Below, piece after piece: positions 1 through 7,743 of a stretch of DNA of 64,000 nt. A program made the position numbers and the translations under genes. Location: the NCBI RefSeq assembly GCF_002926065.1, contig NZ_PREZ01000001.1, positions 434,001-498,000 on the forward strand, read 5' to 3'. The notes beneath the pieces are model-generated. The model searched no databases. It was not told where the DNA came from and was given only the letters and a program-made list of their open reading frames with translations. Numbering within the stretch: the stretch's first letter is position 1; the number at the start of each line of letters is the position of its first letter. Source of the stretch: Jeotgalibacillus proteolyticus (lineage in GTDB: Bacteria > Bacillota > Bacilli > Bacillales > Jeotgalibacillaceae).

Positions 1-90
1 TGTTTAATAACCCCTTTTTTCTAAAACATTCCTATTTAATCATACCACAATAAAAGGATAAGACCGAACCTGAAGACAGCGTGACGACAT

Positions 91-120
91 AAAAAAAAAA
101 CAGCCGGTAGCCGGCTGCCA
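91..120 (-). terminator. intrinsic terminator of ykuJ
   Basis: On the minus strand a 7-bp GC-rich stem (CAGCCGG/CCGGCTG, 101-107 with 111-117) is followed directly by ten T residues (91-100). It sits just after the ykuJ stop codon. Bases 1-90 show nothing I can assign. Confidence 0.85.
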
Positions 121-123
121 TTC

Positions 124-381
124 TTATCTCTCGTTTTCTTCCTGAAGCAGTTCAAAGATCTCAATAGCTGTCATATCAATATTATCGAAAGGATATTTTT
201 GTGCTTTATTATCCTTATCGTATACTTCAAGCTCGAACGTATCGTTGCCAGAAAAATATTTAACCTGACAAACTCTTCTTCCGTTTACCTCAAAAAATCT
301 TGATTGTACGTCTCCTGAATCATCTTGTTCCTGCAGCGTTTTCAAGCGCTGAATAATGCCCATTAATTGTGATTGTGACAT
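124..381 (-). CDS. ykuJ: YkuJ family conserved protein
   Basis: Small soluble protein of 85 residues matching the YkuJ family of Bacilli, recognised from its start (MSQSQLMGII), the FFEVNGRRVCQVKYF stretch and the YPFDNIDMTAIEIFELL tail. B. subtilis YkuJ is about 79 residues; the function is unknown. I chose the ATG at 381 because AAGGGAGA lies seven bases upstream of it, rather than the TTG six codons earlier, which would overlap that ribosome binding site. It is monocistronic, with its own terminator. The location next to fadH, ykyB and ykuV relatives agrees with the B. subtilis yku region. No signal peptide or membrane segment is visible. Confidence 0.85.
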   Translation of the reverse strand: MSQSQLMGIIQRLKTLQEQDDSGDVQSRFFEVNGRRVCQVKYFSGNDTFELEVYDKDNKAQKYPFDNIDMTAIEIFELLQEENER

Positions 382-762
382 AAGGAATTCTCCCTTCAAA
401 TAAATTTATAGCAGAGTTTTTGTATACCTGCTGTCTTCAGAGGTTGTATATTAGTGCGTCTGCTCAGACGATTAAACTCATAGACAATTAATCATCAGCA
501 CTCCTGCATTTGTATATAGCCCTGCTCTCAGCTGAACGTCGGGAACAGCTATGTAGTATTTCTTTTCCCCAAATATCCTCTTTACAAAACAAGGTATACT
601 ATACCACAACTTCCTATAAGATCATACCGTTTGTTTCTTAAAAAAAGCAGTCTTTATTTACCATTGAATTATTTTTGTGTCTGCATATATTTTGACACAA
701 ATCCATTCATACGACAAACTAAGTATAGGTTCAAAATTATTTACAGTCAGGAAGTGAAGGAA
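382..762. other. divergent intergenic region ykuJ / glutaredoxin
   Basis: About 380 bases lie between the divergent ykuJ and glutaredoxin-like starts. It must hold both promoters. A reading frame open from 631 runs into the glutaredoxin gene but lacks a ribosome binding site and resembles no protein, so I treat it as leader. I see no strong palindrome or RNA motif. Confidence 0.5.
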
Positions 763-1008
763 ATGCATAAGGTGGTTTTGTATACTCAGCCACAATGCCC
801 GCCGTGTGAAATCGTTAAAAAGTTTTTGCAGGCATACGAAATTTCTTTTCAGGAAATAAACATTAAAAAAGACGAAAACTCCAAACAATATATGATTAAT
901 AAGCTTCAATCTTATTCTACCCCAACCATAGTTGTGGATAACGACCATGTAATAAGAGGCTTTAACCTTGATGAATTGGCTGCTTGCTTAAAAATTCCGT
1001 GTGATTAA
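763..1008 (+). CDS. glutaredoxin-like thiol redox protein
   Basis: An 81-residue protein with a thioredoxin-fold glutaredoxin pattern: beta strand, then the active site CPPC (Cys12 and Cys15), and the cis-proline motif STPTIVV before a VIRGFN segment that corresponds to the glutathione or partner-binding region. It resembles NrdH/YtnI-type small glutaredoxins of Bacilli, which reduce disulfides in cytoplasmic partners such as ribonucleotide reductase; the real partner cannot be told. The ATG at 763 was chosen because GAAGTGAAGG precedes it and homology begins at MHKVVLYT. A terminator follows within a few bases, so it is a single-gene unit. Confidence 0.8.
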   Translation: MHKVVLYTQPQCPPCEIVKKFLQAYEISFQEINIKKDENSKQYMINKLQSYSTPTIVVDNDHVIRGFNLDELAACLKIPCD

Positions 1009-1009
1009 A

Positions 1010-1048
1010 AAAACCGGCAGATAGGGAGCTCCCCTCCTGCCGGCTTTT
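1010..1048 (+). terminator. terminator after glutaredoxin gene
   Basis: Stem CCGGCAG (1014-1020) pairs with CTGCCGG (1037-1043), followed by CTTTT. Its 3' end touches the stop codon of the opposite-strand membrane protein gene, so it may serve both directions. Confidence 0.7.
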
Positions 1049-1280
1049 ACGTAATCATGATTAAGTACACCACGTATCCCATAATCAAAATTCCTGCAAT
1101 AACATAAGTTAAAAAAATCGGGTTCAGGACAATTGAATGCCTTCTTACCGCGCCTGAGACCGACTCATCTCTGCCATCTTCGGTATTTGATTTAAGGTTG
1201 GCGATCCTCAAGGTTAAAGCAATTCCTGCAATACCAGTCATGATTAATATGATGATCAACCCTGCATAAAAAGCAGTCAT
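1047..1280 (-). CDS. small two-TM membrane protein
   Basis: A 77-residue protein with two hydrophobic segments: residues about 3-24 (AFYAGLIIILIMTGIAGIAL) and about 55-77 (FLTYVIAGILIMGYVVYLIM), joined by a charged loop (NTEDGRDESVSGAVRRH). I do not recognise a characterised family. The ATG at 1280 is preceded by AAGGATG at a spacing of about ten; a GTG three codons upstream would sit inside that ribosome binding site. It lies 63 bases downstream of fadH on the same strand and may be co-transcribed. Its ribosome binding site is inside a perfect inverted repeat (see 1284-1313). Confidence 0.65.
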   Translation of the reverse strand: MTAFYAGLIIILIMTGIAGIALTLRIANLKSNTEDGRDESVSGAVRRHSIVLNPIFLTYVIAGILIMGYVVYLIMIT

Positions 1281-1283
1281 TTT

Positions 1284-1313
1284 AAACACATCCTTTTTTT
1301 ATAGGATGTGTTT
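1284..1313. promoter_or_regulatory. perfect 11-bp inverted repeat over the RBS of the small membrane protein
   Basis: AAACACATCCT (1284-1294) and AGGATGTGTTT (1303-1313) are exact complements around an 8-base loop. Read on the minus strand the right-hand arm of the RNA hairpin contains the AGGATG ribosome binding site of the gene starting at 1280. Read on the plus strand the hairpin is followed by ATTTTTT, as in a terminator, though no plus-strand gene needs one here. Confidence 0.6.
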
Positions 1314-1343
1314 ATTTTTTAAAGATTATTCATCTCAATCAAC

Positions 1344-2111
1344 CTAAAAAGGGAATGAATTCAGGTATTGACCGCCATCCATCGTAATGCATTCTCCATT
1401 AATATAAGCTGCATCATCAGAAAACAAAAAGGCAGCTAAAGCAGCTATTTCTTCAGGGGTGCCAAGCCTTTTTAAGGGTACTGACTGAATCGTTCTTTTA
1501 GCCGCTTCCTCAGATTCCCAAAGCTTTTCAGCACCTCCTGTTCTTTCAATAGGACCAGGTGCAATCGCGTTTGTCCGAATACCGTACTTATGACCCCATT
1601 CTACTGCCAGAGTCCTTGTAAGCGAAAGCACACCAGCTTTTGCAGCTGCAGAATGGGCCACACCCGCACCTGCATCCCATGCATAGGTTGCAACCATATT
1701 AATCATACTGCCCTTAATATTATTTTTAATCCAATAGTCCCCAGCGGCCTTAGAACAATAAAAAGTACCGTTTAAAACAATATCAATGACTGACTTCCAT
1801 CCGTTCGGCGACATTTTTTCAACCGGACAGATAAAATTTCCTGCTGCATTATTAATTAATCCATCCAGTCGCCCAAAATGCTCTACTGCTTTTTCTACCA
1901 TTCCAACTGCCATTTCGGGCTCTCTGACATCCATCTGAAATATCTCAATTTTTCCGGAGGCATCCTTAGACAATTCTTCCTGTGCTTCCTGCAGTCTGCT
2001 TTCATTTCGTCCCGTTATCAAAACGGAATGGCCATCCAAAACAAGCCTCTTAGCCATATATTTCCCCATCCCGCTTGAGCCGCCTGTAATTATGTACACT
2101 TTGCTGACCAT
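1344..2111 (-). CDS. fadH: 2,4-dienoyl-CoA reductase, SDR family (YkuF type)
   Basis: Short-chain dehydrogenase/reductase of 255 residues. The cofactor motif TGGSSGMG is at residues 9-16, NNAAGNF follows the core strand, and the C-terminus carries the NAIAPGPIERTGGAEKLW and ITMDGGQ signatures shared with B. subtilis YkuF/FadH. In that family the enzyme reduces 2,4-dienoyl-CoA with NADPH during beta-oxidation of unsaturated fatty acids. The ATG at 2111 has AAGGGGGAG five to six bases upstream, so an in-frame ATG eleven codons earlier was rejected. Note that the usual Tyr-x-x-x-Lys is replaced by a HSAAAKAG segment, as in peroxisomal-type dienoyl-CoA reductases. Confidence 0.88.
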   Translation of the reverse strand: MVSKVYIITGGSSGMGKYMAKRLVLDGHSVLITGRNESRLQEAQEELSKDASGKIEIFQMDVREPEMAVGMVEKAVEHFGRLDGLINNAAGNFICPVEKMSPNGWKSVIDIVLNGTFYCSKAAGDYWIKNNIKGSMINMVATYAWDAGAGVAHSAAAKAGVLSLTRTLAVEWGHKYGIRTNAIAPGPIERTGGAEKLWESEEAAKRTIQSVPLKRLGTPEEIAALAAFLFSDDAAYINGECITMDGGQYLNSFPF

Positions 2112-2178
2112 ATTTCTCCCCCTTTTAAATGAATGAATATTCACTCATTAAAGTATACGCTAAATTCTTAAAATAATC

Positions 2179-2210
2179 AAAGCCCGTAATCCATTAAGAT
2201 TACGGGCTTT
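2179..2210 (-). terminator. hairpin terminator downstream of the 74-residue gene
   Basis: A 13-bp perfect stem, AAAGCCCGTAATC (2179-2191) with its complement at 2198-2210, loop of six. On the minus strand it follows the gene ending at 2219 and is followed by TTTGATTATTTT. Confidence 0.75.
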
Positions 2211-2218
2211 CAGGTTCA

Positions 2219-2443
2219 TTATTGTGAAAAATCCTGTGATAGTGATAAACGCTGATGAAGCTGTGCGATCGCACGTACAATTGTGCGTTTTCGATGGTGG
2301 CCCACTGCTGTTACAGAATGACCCTTCAACTCCGCATAAACTCTTCCTTTACTATTCGGTTCTTCAAAACCTTCAGTATATACAATAATTGTCCCATGAC
2401 TTGCTGGAATACGAAGAATATCTAATTTAATGCCTTTTTTCAC
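2219..2443 (-). CDS. conserved small protein, unknown function
   Basis: A 74-residue protein with no membrane segment. Visible features are a LDILRIPASHGTIIVYTEGF stretch that reads as two beta strands, and a basic C-terminal half (GHHRKRTIVRAIAQLHQRL). I believe it is a conserved small protein of Bacilli, but I do not recognise a named family. It starts with GTG at 2443, with AAAGGAGC upstream at a rather long spacing. It stands alone between fadH and the divergent ykyB. Confidence 0.65.
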   Translation of the reverse strand: MKKGIKLDILRIPASHGTIIVYTEGFEEPNSKGRVYAELKGHSVTAVGHHRKRTIVRAIAQLHQRLSLSQDFSQ

Positions 2444-2662
2444 GATTAAACTTGCTCCTTTTTCTTTGGCATACTTTTTTCACTACAGTAACCGTATAGC
2501 ACAGGGAAGTAATTGTCAATACAGAGAACTGGAGGAAAGTCAAACCTCTGTCTGAGCCGTGGAAAAGTTTGATATTATCATTCATATGTAAGGGTCAGCT
2601 CTTTTCAAAATGTTCATAAGGGGCTATAATTTAAAAAAATCATACTATAAAGGAATGATGGC

Positions 2663-3106
2663 ATGAATGAACATGACCCTAACCATATAAATATTGCTTC
2701 AATTTCTCAGGCAATTTTCACGGTAAATAAACATGCTAAAACGGCATCTGACCCTAAATTCCTGTACCAGCTGAAAAAAGAAGCGTTAAACAAACTGCTG
2801 ACTGAACGGAAGGCTGAAAAAATTGGGCTTCAATTTTCAAGGAATCCCGGCAATAGCCAACAGCGTTCAGATCTGTTAGTTAAGTGCGGCGATTATTTTT
2901 TTCATCTGCCTCCTAAAAAAGAAGACTTCAGCTCTCTCCCCCACTTAGGTGAATTAACTGACTCTTACAGAAATCCTAAAACAAGAATGGGTTTACGCGA
3001 AGCGAAAACAATTCTTCAATCCTATACCGGTCTTAGAGGAACCCCTATTAAGCCTGCACAAAAAAGAAGCTATCAAAAGCCGGTATTTAAACGGCTCGGA
3101 GAATAA
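2663..3106 (+). CDS. ykyB: YkyB family protein
   Basis: A 147-residue protein that matches the YkyB family closely in length and in several blocks: AIFTVNKHAKTA, DPKFLYQLKKEALNKLL, GLQFSRNPGNSQQRSD, YFFHLPPKKEDF and a KPVFKRLGE ending. YkyB is a conserved cytoplasmic protein of Bacillus of unknown function. The start ATG is preceded by AAAGGAATGATGGC. It converges with ykuV, and a bidirectional terminator lies between the two. In B. subtilis the neighbour is cheV, which is absent here. Confidence 0.85.
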   Translation: MNEHDPNHINIASISQAIFTVNKHAKTASDPKFLYQLKKEALNKLLTERKAEKIGLQFSRNPGNSQQRSDLLVKCGDYFFHLPPKKEDFSSLPHLGELTDSYRNPKTRMGLREAKTILQSYTGLRGTPIKPAQKRSYQKPVFKRLGE

Positions 3107-3113
3107 CGTCTGC

Positions 3114-3157
3114 AAACAAAAAATCAGCTGAGTGGGACCCCAGCTGATTTTTTGTTT
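3114..3157. terminator. bidirectional terminator between ykyB and ykuV
   Basis: AAACAAAAAATCAGCTG (3114-3130) pairs perfectly with 3141-3157 around a 10-base loop. A-rich on the left and T-rich on the right, it can stop transcription from both convergent genes. Confidence 0.85.
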
Positions 3158-3161
3158 ATGA

Positions 3162-3614
3162 TTATTTCTTTTCTTCTGTTCCTAACACACGATTCAGACG
3201 CTTACGAAGCATCTTCATCCCGCTTCCGCCCGCCTGAAAGTGACGGAGCTGACCTTCTTTGTCAAATACATAGTAAGCGGGGACATATTGATTTTCAAAC
3301 GCTTCAGTTAATTTATGATCACTATCTACATAGACAGGCTGAGAAATATCATGACCAAGTGCAACCTGTTCAATTACGCCAAGGTCCAAATCATCCTCAG
3401 AACGAGGCATGTGAACAGCGACTACATTTAAATCATCTTCATATTCATCACGCAATTCATTAATCTCAGGCATAGCCTCCTTGCAAAGGTGGCAGCTCAC
3501 AGACCAAAAATGGATAAGTGTAGGTTTTTCACCAACGAGTTCATCTCTGCTGACTTCTCCGTTAAACCATTTTGTTGCACCAGTTAACTCTGGCATTTGT
3601 GCTCTTAGTTTCAT
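3162..3614 (-). CDS. ykuV: thiol-disulfide oxidoreductase YkuV
   Basis: Thioredoxin-like protein of 150 residues, without signal peptide, so cytoplasmic. The redox motif is CHLC (Cys41, Cys44) after the strand LIHFWSVS, and the cis-Pro segment is YVPAYYVFD. Blocks such as VVAVHMPRSEDDLD and RHFQAGGSGMKML match B. subtilis YkuV, a TlpA/ResA-fold reductant. ATG at 3614 is preferred over the TTG two codons upstream because GGGAGGG sits eight bases ahead of it. It is a single-gene unit ending at the shared terminator with ykyB. Confidence 0.88.
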   Translation of the reverse strand: MKLRAQMPELTGATKWFNGEVSRDELVGEKPTLIHFWSVSCHLCKEAMPEINELRDEYEDDLNVVAVHMPRSEDDLDLGVIEQVALGHDISQPVYVDSDHKLTEAFENQYVPAYYVFDKEGQLRHFQAGGSGMKMLRKRLNRVLGTEEKK

Positions 3615-3765
3615 TATCAAAGCCCTCCCTAAGCATTACAAAATAAAAATCCCTCAAGTTTATTAATGAGAGTAATCTTCAACCTCAGATTAAAATAATT
3701 ATTAAAAAACACAATTTACATTATAGTAATGGCTTCCAGGGTTAGTCAAGTAATTTGCTGAACAC

Positions 3766-5082
3766 TTAGTATGCCCGTTGAGGGGATTTTACTTTAAATA
3801 AGATAATCAGACCTATTAATGCCATAACGATTAACGAAGAGATGGCAACTCTGCTTGCAAATTCACCATATTCTCTTAATGTTAGCGTAATGGTTCCATA
3901 TACTAAAGGTCCTATAATAGAAGAGACCTTACCGGAAAACGCAAACAGTCCAAAAAACTGTCCTCTCTTTTCCTCCGGAGTTAATTCTACGATGAGTGTT
4001 CTTGAGGTCACCCACATGGAACCCAGGGCTATGCCAATCAAACTTCCAGCAATCCAAAACATCCACTGAGCAACAGCAGCAGCAGCAATGGTCAGCGCTG
4101 TAATAAGGATAATAGCAACAGCAATGATTGCTTTTTTAGATCCGATTTTCTTTGTAATGTATCCGAATATAAAAGAACCGATAATAGCAGCAATTGTAGA
4201 GCCTAAATAAAGAATAATAAATTGACCTCCGTTAAAACCTACGACAGCAGTAGCGTAAATAGCCATAATGGCGATAGTCGTTGCGATAGCATCGTTAAGA
4301 AAAAAATAAGCAGCCATAAAGGTGAAAATATTTTTGTACTGCCTCATTTCTTTAAATGTAGTATAAATCTCTTTATACCCTGATAAAAAAGACTTTTTCT
4401 GCGTTTGCTTCTTAGGAGGATCCTTCAGGAAAAAAAACAATGGAAGCGAGAAGATAAGGTACAAAGCCGCTGTTGGGATAAATGCCTGTTCAGGGCTTCC
4501 TTCCTGAACAAACAAATAGACCGACAGCCCGACAACCGTCCCTAAATAGCCCACTGCCACACCATAACCTGAAATAAGTGGAATTTCTTCTTTAGAGCCG
4601 AGATCGCTCAGCATCGTATCATAAAATACTAAAGAGGAGTTAAAAAAGAATTTTGCTATTACAAACATGATGACGACTAAAAACAGCACAGCAGGAAGTC
4701 CAAACCACTCCTGGTTGTTATTAGCGAGGGCAAACGCACCCATTAAGAAGGTAGCTGCAATCGATATAGCAGTAAACCAGACGATGTAGCTTTTTTTCTG
4801 ACCCGTCCGGTCGATCCATACCCCATATAAAGGAGAGAACACAACTAAAAAAAAGCTGGCAAGAGCATTAGCATAAGAGATAAATGTACTTGCCACCTGG
4901 CTCATTTCTGCATTCGTACCTATAACGGCATCCAAATAAAACGGAAAGAAAATGGTATTAATATTGGAGGAAAAAATAGTATTGGCAAAATCATATAAAG
5001 CCCATGATAAGATCGGCAGTGAGAAATAAAGCTGCCAGCCGCTTCTTGGCGGTTGTGTTGCAGTTCGACTGTTTATTGACAT
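3766..5082 (-). CDS. Atg22-like (UMF1) major facilitator transporter
   Basis: Integral membrane protein of 438 residues with about twelve predicted transmembrane segments. The WALYDFANTIFSSNI opening and the TPEEKRGQFFGLFAFSGK block are hallmarks of the Atg22/UMF1 branch of the major facilitator superfamily, to which B. subtilis YxiO belongs. Yeast Atg22 exports amino acids from the vacuole; the bacterial substrate is unknown. The ATG at 5082 has GGAGGGAG just upstream, better than an ATG 16 codons earlier. The gene is separate from corA upstream, which has its own terminator. Confidence 0.82.
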   Translation of the reverse strand: MSINSRTATQPPRSGWQLYFSLPILSWALYDFANTIFSSNINTIFFPFYLDAVIGTNAEMSQVASTFISYANALASFFLVVFSPLYGVWIDRTGQKKSYIVWFTAISIAATFLMGAFALANNNQEWFGLPAVLFLVVIMFVIAKFFFNSSLVFYDTMLSDLGSKEEIPLISGYGVAVGYLGTVVGLSVYLFVQEGSPEQAFIPTAALYLIFSLPLFFFLKDPPKKQTQKKSFLSGYKEIYTTFKEMRQYKNIFTFMAAYFFLNDAIATTIAIMAIYATAVVGFNGGQFIILYLGSTIAAIIGSFIFGYITKKIGSKKAIIAVAIILITALTIAAAAVAQWMFWIAGSLIGIALGSMWVTSRTLIVELTPEEKRGQFFGLFAFSGKVSSIIGPLVYGTITLTLREYGEFASRVAISSLIVMALIGLIILFKVKSPQRAY

Positions 5083-5179
5083 AAACTCCCTCCATTCATC
5101 TGCTCTACCTATTCCATTAACCCAGTCCATTTCCCTGCTTATTTACACCTTTTTTACATAAGATATTTTTTAATGAAAA

Positions 5180-5212
5180 CAAAAAGAACAGACCCTATCG
5201 AAGGATCTGTTC
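5180..5212 (-). terminator. corA terminator
   Basis: On the minus strand AACAGATCC pairs with GGGTCTGTT (one G-U pair; plus-strand 5203-5211 with 5187-5195) and is followed by CTTTTTGTTTT. It overlaps the corA stop codon. Confidence 0.8.
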
Positions 5213-6209
5213 ACCGTAAGAAAATACGTCTTCTTCTTTTTTTGTGGGACCGTGAAAATCTAAGCCAGCCGATTTTTCGAAAAACAAGAAACATCACAAT
5301 CGCAATAAATCCCATCACGCCTAATACTACGAAATACCCGTTTTGAAATTCTAATTCAGGAATATTAATAAAATTCATACCATATAGCCCTGCAATGAAA
5401 GTAAGAGGCATAAAAATAGTCGTAATAACCGTCAATGTCATCATAATATTATTCATTTTATCCGAGCTAACGGATATATAATTATCCCGGATATCCGAAG
5501 AAAATTCCCTGTAAGACTCCAGCATTTCAACAAGCTTAATTACATGGTCATAAATATCCTGAAAATAAAATTGCTGCTCCTTGTCAAGCGAGATATTAAC
5601 TGAGTTCAATAGGCGGTATAATACATCCCGTTGAGGAATTAGTGAACGTCTTATCTTCTGCATATCATGCCTTACATCAAATAATCTGTCCATAACATCA
5701 TATGTAGCGTTCTCGTCGGTCCTTTCTTCTATATTATTCAAATGGTCTTCTATTCCATATACATAAGGGAAATACTCATCCACAATCCGGTCGAGAATTG
5801 CATGCATGAATCTAAGTGGAACATGATCTTCTGAGAATAGTCCATTAGCATTAGATTGAAAAACATCTTCCACACTTTGAAGATGTTCATAATGAAAAGT
5901 GACGAGCATTTTTTCATTCATAAATAAATTCAGCTTTCTTGCATCATAAGATTTTTTTGCAAGACTATGAATCAACAAAAACAGATAGTCATTATAATCA
6001 TCCATTTTCGGACGCTGATGGCCTTTTTCCAGGCAGTCTTCTATCGCTAGAGGGTGAAAATGAAAAGTAGTGGAAAACAAATCTTTTTCTTCACTCGTTG
6101 GCTCACTAAAATCAGCCCAAAACCACCGAAATTCATGCTGTTTAATTTCCTCAATAGACAAATTACTTCGAAATGTTCCGTCCTGCTGTACACCAATGGC
6201 TCTTATCAT
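5211..6209 (-). CDS. corA: CorA family magnesium/cobalt transporter
   Basis: A 332-residue CorA protein. The large N-terminal cytoplasmic domain is followed by two C-terminal transmembrane helices; the first ends in the signature YGMNF, the GMN selectivity motif of the pentameric channel, and the second (YFVVLGVMGFIAIVMFLVF) ends in a basic tail (SHKKRRRR). The family conducts Mg2+ (also Co2+, Ni2+) down the membrane potential and closes when cytoplasmic Mg2+ is high. The gene is monocistronic and divergent from patA. No M-box type leader is evident in the short upstream region. Confidence 0.9.
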   Translation of the reverse strand: MIRAIGVQQDGTFRSNLSIEEIKQHEFRWFWADFSEPTSEEKDLFSTTFHFHPLAIEDCLEKGHQRPKMDDYNDYLFLLIHSLAKKSYDARKLNLFMNEKMLVTFHYEHLQSVEDVFQSNANGLFSEDHVPLRFMHAILDRIVDEYFPYVYGIEDHLNNIEERTDENATYDVMDRLFDVRHDMQKIRRSLIPQRDVLYRLLNSVNISLDKEQQFYFQDIYDHVIKLVEMLESYREFSSDIRDNYISVSSDKMNNIMMTLTVITTIFMPLTFIAGLYGMNFINIPELEFQNGYFVVLGVMGFIAIVMFLVFRKIGWLRFSRSHKKRRRRIFLR

Positions 6210-6364
6210 ACTATTCTTCCTTTCAAAAAACTTCTATAATATGATATAGCCTTAATACATTTTTTTAATCCTGACCATTCATTTAGTGACTGGCACCCCG
6301 ATGACTTTTACAGTGAATAAACTATGATAAACTAGCTTAGTAGCATAAAAAGGAGGTACATTTC

Positions 6365-7513
6365 TTGAATTCTAAAATTAATCTAAACGTTCAAAACATG
6401 CAGATTTCAGGAATCAGACAATTTTTTAACCGGATTCAGCATATAGAGGGAATGATTTCACTTACAATTGGCCAGCCGGATTTCGAGACACCCCTACATA
6501 TTAAAAGTGCAGCGATACGAGCAATAGAAGAAAATCATACATCCTACACCCATAACGCAGGATACATCGAACTAAGACAAGCAATCAGTACGTATATGAA
6601 TAAAAAATATAAGCTTGACTATACTCCTGACTCTGAAATTATCGTGACAAATGGGGCTTCCCAGGCAATTGATACTGCCCTGAGAACCATACTGTCCCCA
6701 GGAGATGAGGTTATTTTGCCCAGCCCTGTCTATCCCGGATATACTCCGATTATTAATCAATGCGGAGGTTCTCCTGTTTTTATTGATACTACAACTGAAA
6801 ACTTTAAGCTGAGTGCTTCTTTAATTGAAAAGTCCATTACAGGGAAAACTAAATGTATTGTTCTTCCTTACCCTTCGAACCCAACCGGAGTAAGTCTTAC
6901 TGGGGAAGAGCTTGAAGAAATAGCCGGGGTTGCATCGGAGCATGACCTCCTGATTATTGCAGATGAAATTTATAGTGAACTGACCTACGGGCGGGACCAT
7001 TTCTCAATTGGCACCATAGCAAAAGACAGAACCATTGTGATAAACGGGCTTTCAAAATCCCATTCCATGACCGGATGGCGTATTGGTGTCCTCATGGCTC
7101 CTGCATGGCTTGCTTCACAATGTCTAAAGGTTCATCAATATAATGTTTCCTGTGCTTCCTCCATCTCACAAATGGCCGCTTTAGAAGCGTTCACTGCAGG
7201 AATTGATGATGCTATTCCTATGCGTGAAGCGTATAAAAAAAGAAAGGAATTAACCAGCAGTTATTTAAGAAAACTCGGTTTTAAAACAATTGAACCCGAT
7301 GGTGCTTTTTATTTTCTGGCAGGAATTCCAATAGAGATAGCTTCTTTTGATTTTGCAGTAGAGCTTGCTGAAAAAGCGGGGGTAGGTGTAATACCGGGTA
7401 CTGCATTTGATCCGAACGGCGAGGGGTATGTACGAATTTCATACGCCTGCAGCGAAGACCAAATCCATGAGGCATTTAAGCGCATTGAACGTTATTTAAG
7501 TGAATCAGATTAA
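6365..7513 (+). CDS. patA: N-acetyl-L,L-diaminopimelate aminotransferase (PatA)
   Basis: Fold type I PLP aminotransferase of 382 residues. The lysine forming the Schiff base lies in NGLSKSHSMTGWRIG, the PYPSNPTG motif carries the Asn that contacts PLP, and DEIYSELTYG holds the conserved Asp and Tyr. The sequence follows B. subtilis PatA closely (ISLTIGQPDF near the start, KVHQYNVSCASSISQ). PatA converts N-acetyl-L-2-amino-6-oxopimelate to N-acetyl-L,L-DAP in lysine/DAP synthesis. Translation starts at TTG 6365, nine bases after AGGAGG. Just downstream come a dispersed repeat and an IS-disrupted terminator. Confidence 0.88.
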   Translation: MNSKINLNVQNMQISGIRQFFNRIQHIEGMISLTIGQPDFETPLHIKSAAIRAIEENHTSYTHNAGYIELRQAISTYMNKKYKLDYTPDSEIIVTNGASQAIDTALRTILSPGDEVILPSPVYPGYTPIINQCGGSPVFIDTTTENFKLSASLIEKSITGKTKCIVLPYPSNPTGVSLTGEELEEIAGVASEHDLLIIADEIYSELTYGRDHFSIGTIAKDRTIVINGLSKSHSMTGWRIGVLMAPAWLASQCLKVHQYNVSCASSISQMAALEAFTAGIDDAIPMREAYKKRKELTSSYLRKLGFKTIEPDGAFYFLAGIPIEIASFDFAVELAEKAGVGVIPGTAFDPNGEGYVRISYACSEDQIHEAFKRIERYLSESD

Positions 7514-7573
7514 TAAATCAAAGAGGGTGGGACCTAACAATAATTTTAGAAACGTGAGGTGAATGGAGCGTAA

Positions 7574-7664
7574 GGGGGTGACTCCTGCGGGAGGAAGCGG
7601 GAGCTTGAGATCCACTTGCGAAGCAAGTTAGCTCAAGCCCCGTCCCGCGGAAAGCATCCCCCTG
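7574..7664 (+). repeat. dispersed GC-rich structured repeat, copy A
   Basis: A GC-rich segment (GACTCCTGCGGGA to CCGCGGAAAGCAT) that folds on itself: AGCTTGAG and ACTTGC in the left half pair with GCAAGT and CTCAAGC in the right. About 90 bases recur with few changes in opposite orientation at 20760-20850. It resembles abundant palindromic repeats of Bacillaceae genomes with CTCCTGCGGGA/CCGCGGAAAGC ends. An AAAGAGGGTGGGAC stretch at 7520-7533 precedes it and a similar stretch follows at 7683. Confidence 0.8.
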
Positions 7665-7743
7665 AAGCCCAATGAACCGGGGAAAGAGGCTGAGACAACA
7701 TGAACTGCTCCCTCAAGTAGACAGTGGAAATAATAAAAAGGAT

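Noticed and set aside
631-762. N-terminal extension of the glutaredoxin gene
   Set aside because: No ribosome binding site, and the added 44 residues do not fit the family; the ATG at 763 has a good site.
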